A DNA stretch of 64,000 nt. Origin: an uncultured Prevotellaceae bacterium (GTDB lineage: Bacteria > Bacteroidota > Bacteroidia > Bacteroidales > Bacteroidaceae). The notes under the pieces are model-generated. The model did not search any database. It saw only the letters and a program-made list of their open reading frames with translations, and was not told where the DNA came from. Position 1 is the stretch's first letter. Every line of letters starts with the position of its first letter. The DNA lies in the NCBI GenBank assembly GCA_900315095.1, contig OMXS01000006.1:62001-126000 (forward strand), written 5' to 3'. This document shows, piece after piece, positions 25,701-33,403 of the stretch. Position numbers and translations under genes: made by a program.

Positions 25701-28295
25701 ATGAGACGACTTACTTTATTATTTGTCATTTGTCATCTGTCACTTTGCGTGGCGATGGCCCAGCACATCACGCGCACCTTTGATGACATCTCCATTTCTG
25801 AGGCACTCCGCCAGTTGAACAAGCAGCAGTCGGAATACACCATCATGTTCCTCTATAACGAACTCGAGGATTTCCGCGTAACGACAACAGTTAAGAATAA
25901 GACTCTGCCAGAGGCCATAAAACAGATGATTGGCTTCTATCCCATCCGCATGACCGTTGACACGAACGATCCCGAGGCGCATAAGATATTCGTGGAGTGT
26001 ACCCATAAGACCGACCGCCACCTTATAGGAAACGTGACAGACGAGCATGGACAGCCCGTTGCCTTTGCCAACATCGCCGTCCTCAATCCTTCTGACTCAA
26101 CATTACTCAGCGGCGGCGTGTCCAACGCGAGCGGCTACTTCGCAATACCTGTAGAGCAGCCAACAGTTCTTGCCCGCATCTCGTACGTCGGCTACAAGAC
26201 CGTCTTCAGGTTGTGCGACAAAGAGAACATCGGAACCATCAGCCTGCGTCCAGACAACTACACCATCAACGGCGTGGTGGTGCAGGGCGAGCGCCCTAAG
26301 GTGCAACTGCACGGCAACTCGCTCGTAATGAACGTTGAGGGAACAGTAATGGAACGCATAGGCACCGCCGAGGATGTGCTCTCGCGCGTTCCCACCATCT
26401 CGAAGAAAGGTGACAGTTATGAGATTCTCGGCAAGGGAGCGCCCCTCATCTATCTGAACAGCCGAAAGTTGACCAACCTTAACGAACTGAAGAACATCCA
26501 GTCGGACGTCATCCGTAACGTGGAGGTGATACAGAACCCTGGAGCACGCTATGATGCAACCGTAAATGCTGTAATAATCATCCACACCAAGCGGGCACAG
26601 GGCGAAGGTCTCGGCGTGGAACTGACATCATGGAGCAGCAAAGGACACGGATTTGTCAACAACGAGCGCGTCAACCTCACTTACCGCACAGGCAAGTTGG
26701 AACTCTTTGCAGGCATCTTCGGGGCTTACAACAAGCGCTATAGCAAGGGCGACTTCGAGCAGACAGTCTTCTCAGACACGTTGTGGAGCATCACCAACCG
26801 CCACAGGTCAGTAGAGCAAAACCCTTACTTCGAGGGACGCGCAGGCTTCAATTACCAGATAGACGACAACAACTCCTTCGGCGGCTTCTATCAGAACGTC
26901 TACGACTACGTTAAGACCTGCGACGACTATGCTGACGACCTGCTGGCCAACGGCACGCCATACGACCATCTGCAGAACAGCGGCATCTATCGTGACAAGA
27001 ATCTCCCGGGGCATCAGGCCAACCTTTACTATACGGGCAAAGTGGGGAAGTTCGCTATCGATTTTAACGCCGACTACGCCTTCCATAAGAAACTGGGCCG
27101 TAGCACACAACTGGAACTGAGCGACAATTTTGAAAACCGCGACGTGAACTCAGAGAGCAAGACGCGTAGCAGCATGCTGGCGGAGAAACTCATCGTGAGT
27201 CACCCCTTGTGGAAAGGTCAGATAGAGGTGGGCGAGGAATACTCCAACACCCGTTGGCGCAGCAGTTTCGAGAATGCAGAGGGATATATCGCTAACAGCA
27301 ACAACGAGCAGCACGAGAGCAATATCGCGACTTATGTGGAGACGAGGCAGCAGTTCGGGCGCTTCCAGTTGCAGGCAGGCCTGCGCTACGAGCATGTAGA
27401 GTCCGACTATTTTGTAAGCGGACAGCGGCGTGACGACCAGAGCCGTACCTACAACGGCCTGTTCCCCTCGGTTTCAATATCCGCGCCACTTCCCTGGGGA
27501 GGTGCTGGCGACGCGCTCTCGCTCAGTTACACCAAGCGCACCAATCGTCCTGCCTACTGGCTCCTGCGTAATGATGTGTCATACGAGAACCGACTCAATC
27601 TCGAGACCGGCAACCCGTATCTGAAGCCTGTACGTTACCATAACTTCAATCTTACGATAATGCGCAAGTGGCTGTATCTTACCACCAACTTCGTTCATTG
27701 TGTCAATCCTTTTATGTACACGGTTAAGAGCCTGGAGGAGGATAGCAAGGTGAATCTGGTCACTATAGAGAACTACGACCACGCCGACTGGCTCATTGTC
27801 ACTTTGGGCGCGCAGAAGAACGTTAATCTAGGCGGCGGCGCGATGTGGATACCGCAATATAACGTCACTTTCATGAAGCAATGGCTCAAGACGCCATTCA
27901 ACGGTACGGAGAAGAAACTTAACCAGCCCATGCTATCCCTGCAACTGGGCAACATAATAACCCTGCCTCACGACTGGATGCTGCAAGCCGACTTCGGCAT
28001 GCACACTCATGGCTATACAGGTTCTAACAGCAAGATAGAATCCACCAACGCCGTGCTCTCCCTTAGCGTCAGCAAGGACTTGTTCAAACAACGCCTTAAC
28101 GTCAAACTCACAGGCAACGACCTCTTCAATAACGGTATCGGGCGCACCACGTTCTACTTCGACCACATGATGCTTCGCAAGATGGAGGACAACGACTCGC
28201 GTTACGTATCTCTCTCCCTGCGCTACCGCTTCAACGTCACCCCGTCGAAGTATCGCGGTACCGGTGCTGGAAATGCCGAGAAAGACCGACTCTAA
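25701..28295 (+). CDS. Outer-membrane beta-barrel receptor with STN-like and carboxypeptidase-regulatory domains
   Basis: Outer-membrane protein of 864 residues. A signal peptide (residues 1-20, ending VAMAQ) is followed by an STN-like domain (~22-95, ITRTFDDISISEALRQLNKQ). The STN-like domain in trans-envelope receptors contacts the anti-sigma factor. Next are a carboxypeptidase-regulatory-like domain (~103-180, LIGNVTDEHGQPVAFANIAV), a plug (~185-300, PKVQLHGNSLVMNVEGTVM) and a barrel of the OMP_b-brl_3 type. With the two genes before it, this forms a self-contained surface-signalling unit. No SusD-like gene follows, so the ligand is unknown. Confidence 0.85.
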   Translation: MRRLTLLFVICHLSLCVAMAQHITRTFDDISISEALRQLNKQQSEYTIMFLYNELEDFRVTTTVKNKTLPEAIKQMIGFYPIRMTVDTNDPEAHKIFVECTHKTDRHLIGNVTDEHGQPVAFANIAVLNPSDSTLLSGGVSNASGYFAIPVEQPTVLARISYVGYKTVFRLCDKENIGTISLRPDNYTINGVVVQGERPKVQLHGNSLVMNVEGTVMERIGTAEDVLSRVPTISKKGDSYEILGKGAPLIYLNSRKLTNLNELKNIQSDVIRNVEVIQNPGARYDATVNAVIIIHTKRAQGEGLGVELTSWSSKGHGFVNNERVNLTYRTGKLELFAGIFGAYNKRYSKGDFEQTVFSDTLWSITNRHRSVEQNPYFEGRAGFNYQIDDNNSFGGFYQNVYDYVKTCDDYADDLLANGTPYDHLQNSGIYRDKNLPGHQANLYYTGKVGKFAIDFNADYAFHKKLGRSTQLELSDNFENRDVNSESKTRSSMLAEKLIVSHPLWKGQIEVGEEYSNTRWRSSFENAEGYIANSNNEQHESNIATYVETRQQFGRFQLQAGLRYEHVESDYFVSGQRRDDQSRTYNGLFPSVSISAPLPWGGAGDALSLSYTKRTNRPAYWLLRNDVSYENRLNLETGNPYLKPVRYHNFNLTIMRKWLYLTTNFVHCVNPFMYTVKSLEEDSKVNLVTIENYDHADWLIVTLGAQKNVNLGGGAMWIPQYNVTFMKQWLKTPFNGTEKKLNQPMLSLQLGNIITLPHDWMLQADFGMHTHGYTGSNSKIESTNAVLSLSVSKDLFKQRLNVKLTGNDLFNNGIGRTTFYFDHMMLRKMEDNDSRYVSLSLRYRFNVTPSKYRGTGAGNAEKDRL

Positions 28296-28435
28296 ACAGA
28301 TGACGTTCCGCAGCAACACTCCTTTTTACCTGCTTCATCATTAAATATAAAGGAAACAATTTGCACGGAACGCCATTTTTTATAAGTCCCTACATCAGGC
28401 ACGGAATAGTATTCTTTGCCTATCATACTGCATCA

Positions 28436-28474
28436 CGGCATAAAAAAGAAACGATTTTCTTTTGTTCTGCACTC
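28436..28474 (+). repeat. Hairpin-promoter repeat element, single copy
   Basis: This 39-bp segment matches 37346-37384 at 37 of 39 positions. It contains the hairpin core AAAGAAACGATTTTCTTTTG, whose right arm carries the TTTG used as a -33 box. Confidence 0.75.
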
Positions 28475-28491
28475 TATTATTCGTATCTTTG
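28461..28491 (+). promoter_or_regulatory. Promoter of the D-Ala-D-Ala dipeptidase gene
   Basis: TTTG at 28461-28464, a 19-bp spacer, then TATCTTTG at 28484-28491: a textbook Bacteroidetes promoter, 29 bp before the ATG at 28521. Its -33 box lies within the repeated hairpin element. Confidence 0.8.
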
Positions 28492-28520
28492 TCCCCAAGT
28501 TAACACAAACTTATACAAAT

Positions 28521-29279
28521 ATGAAAAATGTAAGACTTGGGATACTTGCTGTCATCTTGTCCGTCTGTGGCGCAACACTTCTCTCTGGATGTGCCTCCAG
28601 CAAACACCTAACACCCGACACCCGTTTCGTCATGCTTGCCGAGGCTGTGCCCGACGCTATTCTCGAGATACGCTATTACTCTACATACAACTTTGTAGGG
28701 TCTCGTGTGGACGGCTACGAGCAACCCACAGCGATGCTCACAAAGGAGGCTGCAGAGGCTCTCAGAGCCGTCAGCGACGACGTGATGAGTCACGGCTACA
28801 GACTTAAAATTTATGACGCCTACCGCCCGCAGAAAGCTGTTGACCACTTCGTGCGTTGGGCGGCAGACCTTGGCGAAACGAAGATGAAGACATACTTCTA
28901 TCCCGACCTTGACAAGAGCGTGCTCTTCGAGCAAGAGTATATCATGGAGAAGAGCGGACACACAAGAGGCTCTACGGTTGACCTCACTCTCTTCGACATG
29001 AATACTGAGAAAGAAGTAGACATGGGAGGCACATTCGACTGGTTCGGTCCTGAGAGTCATCCCGACTTCTGCGGCAATCCCGATACAGGCGAATATAACG
29101 GCGACAACCATAAGAGTCCCGCAGGGCGCAGCATCACGGAAAGGCAGTTCAAGAACCGTATGATACTGCGACAGGCTATGCTGCGTCACGGATTCAAGGC
29201 GCTCGACACCGAGTGGTGGCACTTCACCCTGAAAGACGAGCCTTATCCAGACACCTACTTCACATTCCCCGTAAAATAA
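28521..29279 (+). CDS. D-alanyl-D-alanine dipeptidase, VanX type (peptidase M15D), lipoprotein
   Basis: Zinc dipeptidase of 252 residues that splits D-Ala-D-Ala, here predicted to be a lipoprotein (lipobox LSGC, Cys24). The motifs are YDAYRPQKA (catalytic Arg region), SGHTRGSTVD with the zinc His and Asp, and EWWHF with the catalytic Glu and third zinc ligand. The start at 28521 gives a good signal peptide and fits the promoter at 28461. Just after the lipobox, SKHLTPDTR is coded by a CACCTAACACCC repeat tract. No vanH/vanA partners are near, so peptidoglycan turnover is more likely than glycopeptide resistance. Confidence 0.88.
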   Translation: MKNVRLGILAVILSVCGATLLSGCASSKHLTPDTRFVMLAEAVPDAILEIRYYSTYNFVGSRVDGYEQPTAMLTKEAAEALRAVSDDVMSHGYRLKIYDAYRPQKAVDHFVRWAADLGETKMKTYFYPDLDKSVLFEQEYIMEKSGHTRGSTVDLTLFDMNTEKEVDMGGTFDWFGPESHPDFCGNPDTGEYNGDNHKSPAGRSITERQFKNRMILRQAMLRHGFKALDTEWWHFTLKDEPYPDTYFTFPVK

Positions 29280-29306
29280 CACATCAAACTTTAAGTCTGC
29301 AACGAT

Positions 29307-30443
29307 ATGAACTTGAACTTAACATCTACAATAAAGATGCCTGACCACACATTACGTCGTCAGGTCATCGGCCTATGCAAGAAGGTGGGCAAGCCCCTGT
29401 TGAAACTCTCCACTAAGGACTATGTGGATAATGGCCTCGGAAACCTCGTGGAGCAGTTCGACGGACAGGCAGGACTGGTGAACATAGAGGTGTTCAATGA
29501 GTTGCAGCACACCATCACGGGTTGGCCAGGAGGCAAGCCTGATGTGGACGACTCCACACGCCCTGAGCGCGCCAAGCCCTATCCGAAGCGTGTCATAGTG
29601 TTCTCTCCCCATCCCGATGACGACGTGATTTCTATGGGCGGCACTATCCGCCGTCTGATGCAGCAGAAGCACGACGTGCATGTGGCCTACGAGACATCAG
29701 GCGACATCGCCGTGGGCGACGAGGAGGTGAGTCGTTTCATGCACTTCATCAACGGCTTTAACACAATCTTCGCCAACGGCTCCGACGAGGTGATAAAGCA
29801 AAGTTATCAATGGGTGAAGAACTTCATCAAGAACAAGAAAGAGGGAGATGTCCAGCCTGAGCAGATACTGCGCCTGAAGGGACTTATCCGTCGTGGCGAG
29901 GCACGGCTGGCATGTGAGCACAACGGCATCGACAGCAAGCATATCCACTTCCTTGACTTGCCGTTCTACGAGAGTGGCAGGATAGAGAAACTGCCGATGA
30001 CGGAGCGTGATGTTATTCCTATTCAGGAACTGCTGAGAGAAATCCAGCCCCACCAGATTTATGTCGCTGCCGACCTTGCCGACCCTCACGGCACTCATCG
30101 CAAGTGTACCGATGCCGTGCTGGCTGCCATCGACGAGGAGAAAAAGGCCGGTGCCGAGTGGCTGAAGGACTGCCGCGTGTGGATGTATCGCGGGGCGTGG
30201 GCTGAGTTTGAGGTGGCCGATATTGAGATGTGCGTGCCTATGTCGCCTGAGGAACTGCGCGAGAAGCGTAATGCTATCCTGCGCCACCAGAGTCAGATGG
30301 AGAGTGCGCCCTTCATGGGCAACGACGAGCGGCTGTTCTGGCAGCGTGCCGAGGACCGCAACCGCGACACGGCGAAACGTTATGACGAACTCGGACTGGC
30401 CTGTTACGAGGCTATGGAGGCTTTTGTTGAATATAAATTCTGA
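29307..30443 (+). CDS. PIG-L (LmbE) family deacetylase resembling the C-terminal half of NagB-fusion proteins
   Basis: Cytosolic protein of 378 residues. The PIG-L zinc-deacetylase motif FSPHPDDDVISMGGT lies near residue 97, and the second metal-binding part is DLADPHGTHRKCTD. The first 80 residues (LRRQVIGLCKKVGKPLLKLS, later LQHTITGWPGGKPDVDD) match, as far as I recall, the linker and start of the C-terminal half of ~660-residue Bacteroidetes proteins annotated as glucosamine-6-phosphate deaminase. In those an N-terminal NagB domain comes first; it is absent here. A role in deacetylating GlcNAc-containing compounds is inferred. The hexosaminidase gene follows after 6 bp. Confidence 0.82.
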   Translation: MNLNLTSTIKMPDHTLRRQVIGLCKKVGKPLLKLSTKDYVDNGLGNLVEQFDGQAGLVNIEVFNELQHTITGWPGGKPDVDDSTRPERAKPYPKRVIVFSPHPDDDVISMGGTIRRLMQQKHDVHVAYETSGDIAVGDEEVSRFMHFINGFNTIFANGSDEVIKQSYQWVKNFIKNKKEGDVQPEQILRLKGLIRRGEARLACEHNGIDSKHIHFLDLPFYESGRIEKLPMTERDVIPIQELLREIQPHQIYVAADLADPHGTHRKCTDAVLAAIDEEKKAGAEWLKDCRVWMYRGAWAEFEVADIEMCVPMSPEELREKRNAILRHQSQMESAPFMGNDERLFWQRAEDRNRDTAKRYDELGLACYEAMEAFVEYKF

Positions 30444-30449
30444 TATGAT

Positions 30450-32093
30450 ATGAAGCGAATGATGATAGCACTATTCGTGCTGATGATAGGTGTCGGTACA
30501 AGAGCAGGCGACGCGGCCAACTATAACGTGGTGCCCCTGCCGCAAAGCATCGTAGAGCAGAAGGGCGAACCCTTTGTTCTCGAGGAGGGTGTTCAGATTC
30601 TTGCACCAGCCGATTTACAGAACGAGGCAGAGTTTCTCAGGCAGTATATGAAGGAAGTCACGGGCAATGACCTGCCCATCGTCACACGACGCGCCAAGAA
30701 GGTGCGATACATCGAACTGTCTGTCATGCCCGATGCAGCAGAGAGAGAAGGTTATGTGATGACCGTCAACTCGAAGGGCGTCACCATCACGGGCGGTTCT
30801 GCTGCGGGTGTGTTCTATGGTATCCAGACGTTACGCAAAGCCGTAAGCGAAGGGCTGATAATGAATCCTGTCACCATTTCCGATTCTCCGCGTTTCTCGT
30901 GGCGAGGCATGCATCTCGACTGCTCGCGTCATTTCTTCCCAGTCACATTCGTAAAGAAGTTCATCGACCTGCTGGCACTCCACAACATGAATGTGTTCCA
31001 TTGGCATATCACAGACGACCAGGGGTGGCGCATCGAGATAAAGAAGTGGCCGAAACTAATTTCTGTGGGTTCTCAGCGCTCAGGCACCATCGTAGGCACC
31101 AACTCTGACATCGACGACGGCATTCCCTATGGTGGTTATTACACGCAAGAAGAGGCTCGCGAGATAGTGGCATACGCCGCCGCCCGTCATATTACCGTAG
31201 TGCCAGAGATTGACATGCCTGGCCACATGCTCGCCGCCCTTGCCAGTTATCCCGAACTGGGATGTACGGGCGGGCCTTATCAGGTAGGCCACTACTGGGG
31301 CGTCTATAAAGATGTGCTTTGCGTGGGTAATCCAAAGGTCTATGAGTTTGTGGAGGATGTGCTGACGGAGATAATGGACATCTTTCCCTCAGAAGTGATT
31401 CATATTGGAGGCGACGAGACACCCACGGAGAAATGGCAGGCATGTCCCAGGTGTCAGGCGCTCGCCAAGACATTCGTCTCATCCCAGCAAAACGACGAGG
31501 AGTTTGAATCACTTACCTCGAAACTGTCGCCCCTGCAGGCCCACTTCACGAAGCGTGTCTTCGACTTCCTCACCTCCAAAGGCCGTCGCGCCTTGGGGTG
31601 GGATGAGATTCTCGACGGTTCGCCTCAGGATGCTATGATTATGTCGTGGCGTGGTACCGAGCCAGGAGCAAAGGCTGCAGAGACAGGTCACGATGTGGTG
31701 ATGGCGCCCACCACCTATTGTTATTTCGACTATCAGCAGGTGGAGGACACGCAGTTTGAACCTAGCCGTTGCGGTGGATTTATCCCTGTAGAGAAAGTCT
31801 ATTCCCTAGACCCTGCTCCCGACAGTCTTTCTACGGCTGCGCGCCAGCATATCCTCGGCGTACAAGCCAATCTCTGGGCTGAGTATATGACCAACGAAGC
31901 GATAGTGGAGTATCAGGCTCTCCCGCGTATGTCGGCCCTGTCTGAAGTACAATGGACACAACCTCAACGTAAGGACTTCAACGCCTTCCGCGAGCGTCTC
32001 ACACGCTTCACCTCGCTCCTCGAACTCTATCATTATACTTACGCCAAGCATCTCTGGCCCGAACGACAAATCCCCAGTCGTTGGCAGTTCTGA
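30450..32093 (+). CDS. Beta-N-acetylhexosaminidase, glycoside hydrolase family 20
   Basis: Exported enzyme of 547 residues that removes terminal GlcNAc or GalNAc by substrate-assisted catalysis. A signal peptide (~1-22) is followed by a GH20b domain (~24-145) and the TIM barrel. The catalytic pair is Asp-Glu in HIGGDETPTEKW, near residue 316. Other family motifs are RGMHLDCSRHFFP, NMNVFHWHITDDQGWR and PEIDMPGHM. It is 6 bp behind the PIG-L gene, so GlcNAc release and deacetylation may be linked. The frame ends without the C-terminal carbohydrate-binding domains seen in longer members. Confidence 0.92.
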   Translation: MKRMMIALFVLMIGVGTRAGDAANYNVVPLPQSIVEQKGEPFVLEEGVQILAPADLQNEAEFLRQYMKEVTGNDLPIVTRRAKKVRYIELSVMPDAAEREGYVMTVNSKGVTITGGSAAGVFYGIQTLRKAVSEGLIMNPVTISDSPRFSWRGMHLDCSRHFFPVTFVKKFIDLLALHNMNVFHWHITDDQGWRIEIKKWPKLISVGSQRSGTIVGTNSDIDDGIPYGGYYTQEEAREIVAYAAARHITVVPEIDMPGHMLAALASYPELGCTGGPYQVGHYWGVYKDVLCVGNPKVYEFVEDVLTEIMDIFPSEVIHIGGDETPTEKWQACPRCQALAKTFVSSQQNDEEFESLTSKLSPLQAHFTKRVFDFLTSKGRRALGWDEILDGSPQDAMIMSWRGTEPGAKAAETGHDVVMAPTTYCYFDYQQVEDTQFEPSRCGGFIPVEKVYSLDPAPDSLSTAARQHILGVQANLWAEYMTNEAIVEYQALPRMSALSEVQWTQPQRKDFNAFRERLTRFTSLLELYHYTYAKHLWPERQIPSRWQF

Positions 32094-32102
32094 TTAGAGG
32101 AA

Positions 32103-32152
32103 GGAGATAGAGGGAGATAGAGGGAGATAGAGGGAGATATAAGGAGATAGAG
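32103..32152. repeat. Tandem 10-bp repeat directly after the GH20 stop
   Basis: Five units of GGAGATAGAG (fourth unit ends in TAA) from 32103 to 32152, starting 10 bp after the stop codon. The exact 10-bp period is close to one helical turn. Confidence 0.9.
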
Positions 32153-32530
32153 GACAACACAGTCGCCTCTCACGCCCAATTGCTTTTCCCTTCGTCCGTC
32201 TACTGCCAGTTCCCCACCCATGCAGGGGCGGGGATAGGGGCGGGGTCGGTATCTTCTTGTCACAGAACATCTCTGCCATGTTTTTTCATGTGACAACTGT
32301 GTCTTTTTGATACCAGAAAAGACCTATGTGACGCCCCATTTGATTCACAATTCAAAGTGTTTTTTATCTGAATACACGAATTTAACATTGGTTAAATTGA
32401 CGGAAAGTGCAGGAATTTATATCAGAACAAGCGGTTCTTGCATGTCTTTTGAGGCCTTTTAGAGAAGGAAAAAACAACTATTTGTGACTTTAGAAGGCTT
32501 AGGCATAGCTGGTGCTTTGCGGTTAAAAAT
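32153..32530. other. Intergenic stretch without a recognised gene
   Basis: No credible coding frame. At 32212-32246 there is a G/C-rich palindrome-like tract (CCCCACCC facing GGGGCGGGG, then GGGGCGGGG again) of the kind common between Bacteroidetes genes. The rest, 32280-32530, is AT-rich and shows no feature I can name. Confidence 0.6.
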
Positions 32531-32759
32531 GTCGTATCTCATTGATTTATAAATATTTAAATGATTTATAGATGCTGTAAAAAACTCTTCGCTATCTCAA
32601 ATCTCAAATCTCAGTTATTTTTTAAGGTACCCCCAACTCTTCTTTCTTACTATATATATTATATATTATTGATTATCAATAAGTTATAAGTATAAGAGAG
32701 GGGGGTTGGGATGTTGAAAGTGCCTTATTTTTTAATTGAGATTTGAGATAACTGAGATA
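32531..32759. repeat. Iteron-bounded AT-rich module 1
   Basis: Starts with the box GTCGTATCTCATTGATTTAT (32531-32550). From 32593 come direct repeats of TCTCAAA (TATCTCAAATCTCAAATCTC). A core at 32640-32700 is almost pure A/T (TATATATATTATATATTATT) between C-rich (CCCCCAACTCTT) and G-rich (GAGAGGGGGGTTGGG) blocks. The same heptamers return inverted at 32734-32759 (GAGATTTGAGATAACTGAGA). The layout matches module 2. Confidence 0.7.
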
Positions 32760-32767
32760 GATCTTAT

Positions 32768-32940
32768 TCACTCACTTTCCTCTACCAGGCCATCAAGTGC
32801 CCAGCGGAGTTTGTTGCTCACGGCTATGGTATAGCGTTCCACGCCGAAACTATGACTTGTCTTTATAGGCTTGAAGTTAGGATGCAGCGTTCCATTTTCG
32901 ATACTTTGAGTGCCATATTCCCACCAAATACCCTGCAAAT
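32768..32940 (-). pseudogene. Remnant of an unidentified coding gene (C-terminal piece)
   Basis: The minus strand has an open stretch ending with TGA at 32768-32770. It translates as QGIWWEYGTQSIENGTLHPN, continues with HSFGVERYTIAVSNKLRWAL, and ends GLVEESE. This looks like real protein in composition and codon use, yet has no start codon or recognisable domain before it. A second short minus-strand frame upstream ends at 32944 (DFPLFGAHIRVAKNHHY). Both probably derive from genes lost during rearrangement beside the restriction island. I do not recognise the family. Confidence 0.4.
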
Positions 32941-33037
32941 ACGTTAGTAATGATGATTTTTTGCAACGCGGATATGAGCGCCAAATAGAGGAAAATCATC
33001 GAAATCGTAGGTTTCCAAACGCCTTTTTACGCTTGCG

Positions 33038-33057
33038 AGAGCATAAATTTATGCTCT
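33038..33057. repeat. Perfect 20-bp palindrome followed by a T-run
   Basis: AGAGCATAAATTTATGCTCT, perfectly self-complementary, then TTTTG. It could fold as a terminator for plus-strand transcripts or be a dimeric protein site. Confidence 0.6.
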
Positions 33058-33106
33058 TTTTGTCCTTTCATAGCACTTTCATTATAGTTGCTATAGTCAT
33101 GTAAGT

Positions 33107-33303
33107 GTCGTATCTTATTGATATATTGCCTTTTAGGGGAATTGTTAATACATGCGTTCCAGTTGTTCCAGTTGTTCCAGTTGTTTTTTTGATGTCCCAA
33201 TATTCTCTTATTATATATAACTACTTATATATCAATTAATTATATATAATATAAGGAAGAACACATGTCTCATTTTTAACTGGAACAACTGGAACTGGAA
33301 CGC
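33107..33303. repeat. Iteron-bounded AT-rich module 2
   Basis: Starts with GTCGTATCTTATTGATATAT (33107-33126), 18 of 20 matches to the box of module 1. Three direct copies of a 9-mer (TTCCAGTTG) lie at 33154-33183. The inverted arm at 33278-33303 is complementary except for a 3-bp deletion (AACTGGAACAACTGGAACTG, then GAACGC). The 94-bp core (33184-33277) is A/T-rich with runs such as ATTATATATAACTACTTATA. The design resembles iterons around a melting region. Confidence 0.75.
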
Positions 33304-33403
33304 TTCAGTCGCATGTTAAACTAATTCTTCTCTATGAGGCCCCTCCCATTCATGCTCGTTTCTCATGTTATTTGCACCTTTTGGAGTGAGTAGGAGAGGG
33401 GAG

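Noticed and set aside
25701-28295. SusC-type glycan importer
   Set aside because: No SusD gene follows and the barrel is of the OMP_b-brl_3 type; the sigma/anti-sigma context points to signalling.
28521-29279. Vancomycin-resistance operon
   Set aside because: Only the VanX-like dipeptidase is present; no VanH, VanA ligase or VanRS genes nearby.
33154-33303. CRISPR array
   Set aside because: Repeats are 9-mers without spacers of constant length and appear as inverted arms; no cas genes.
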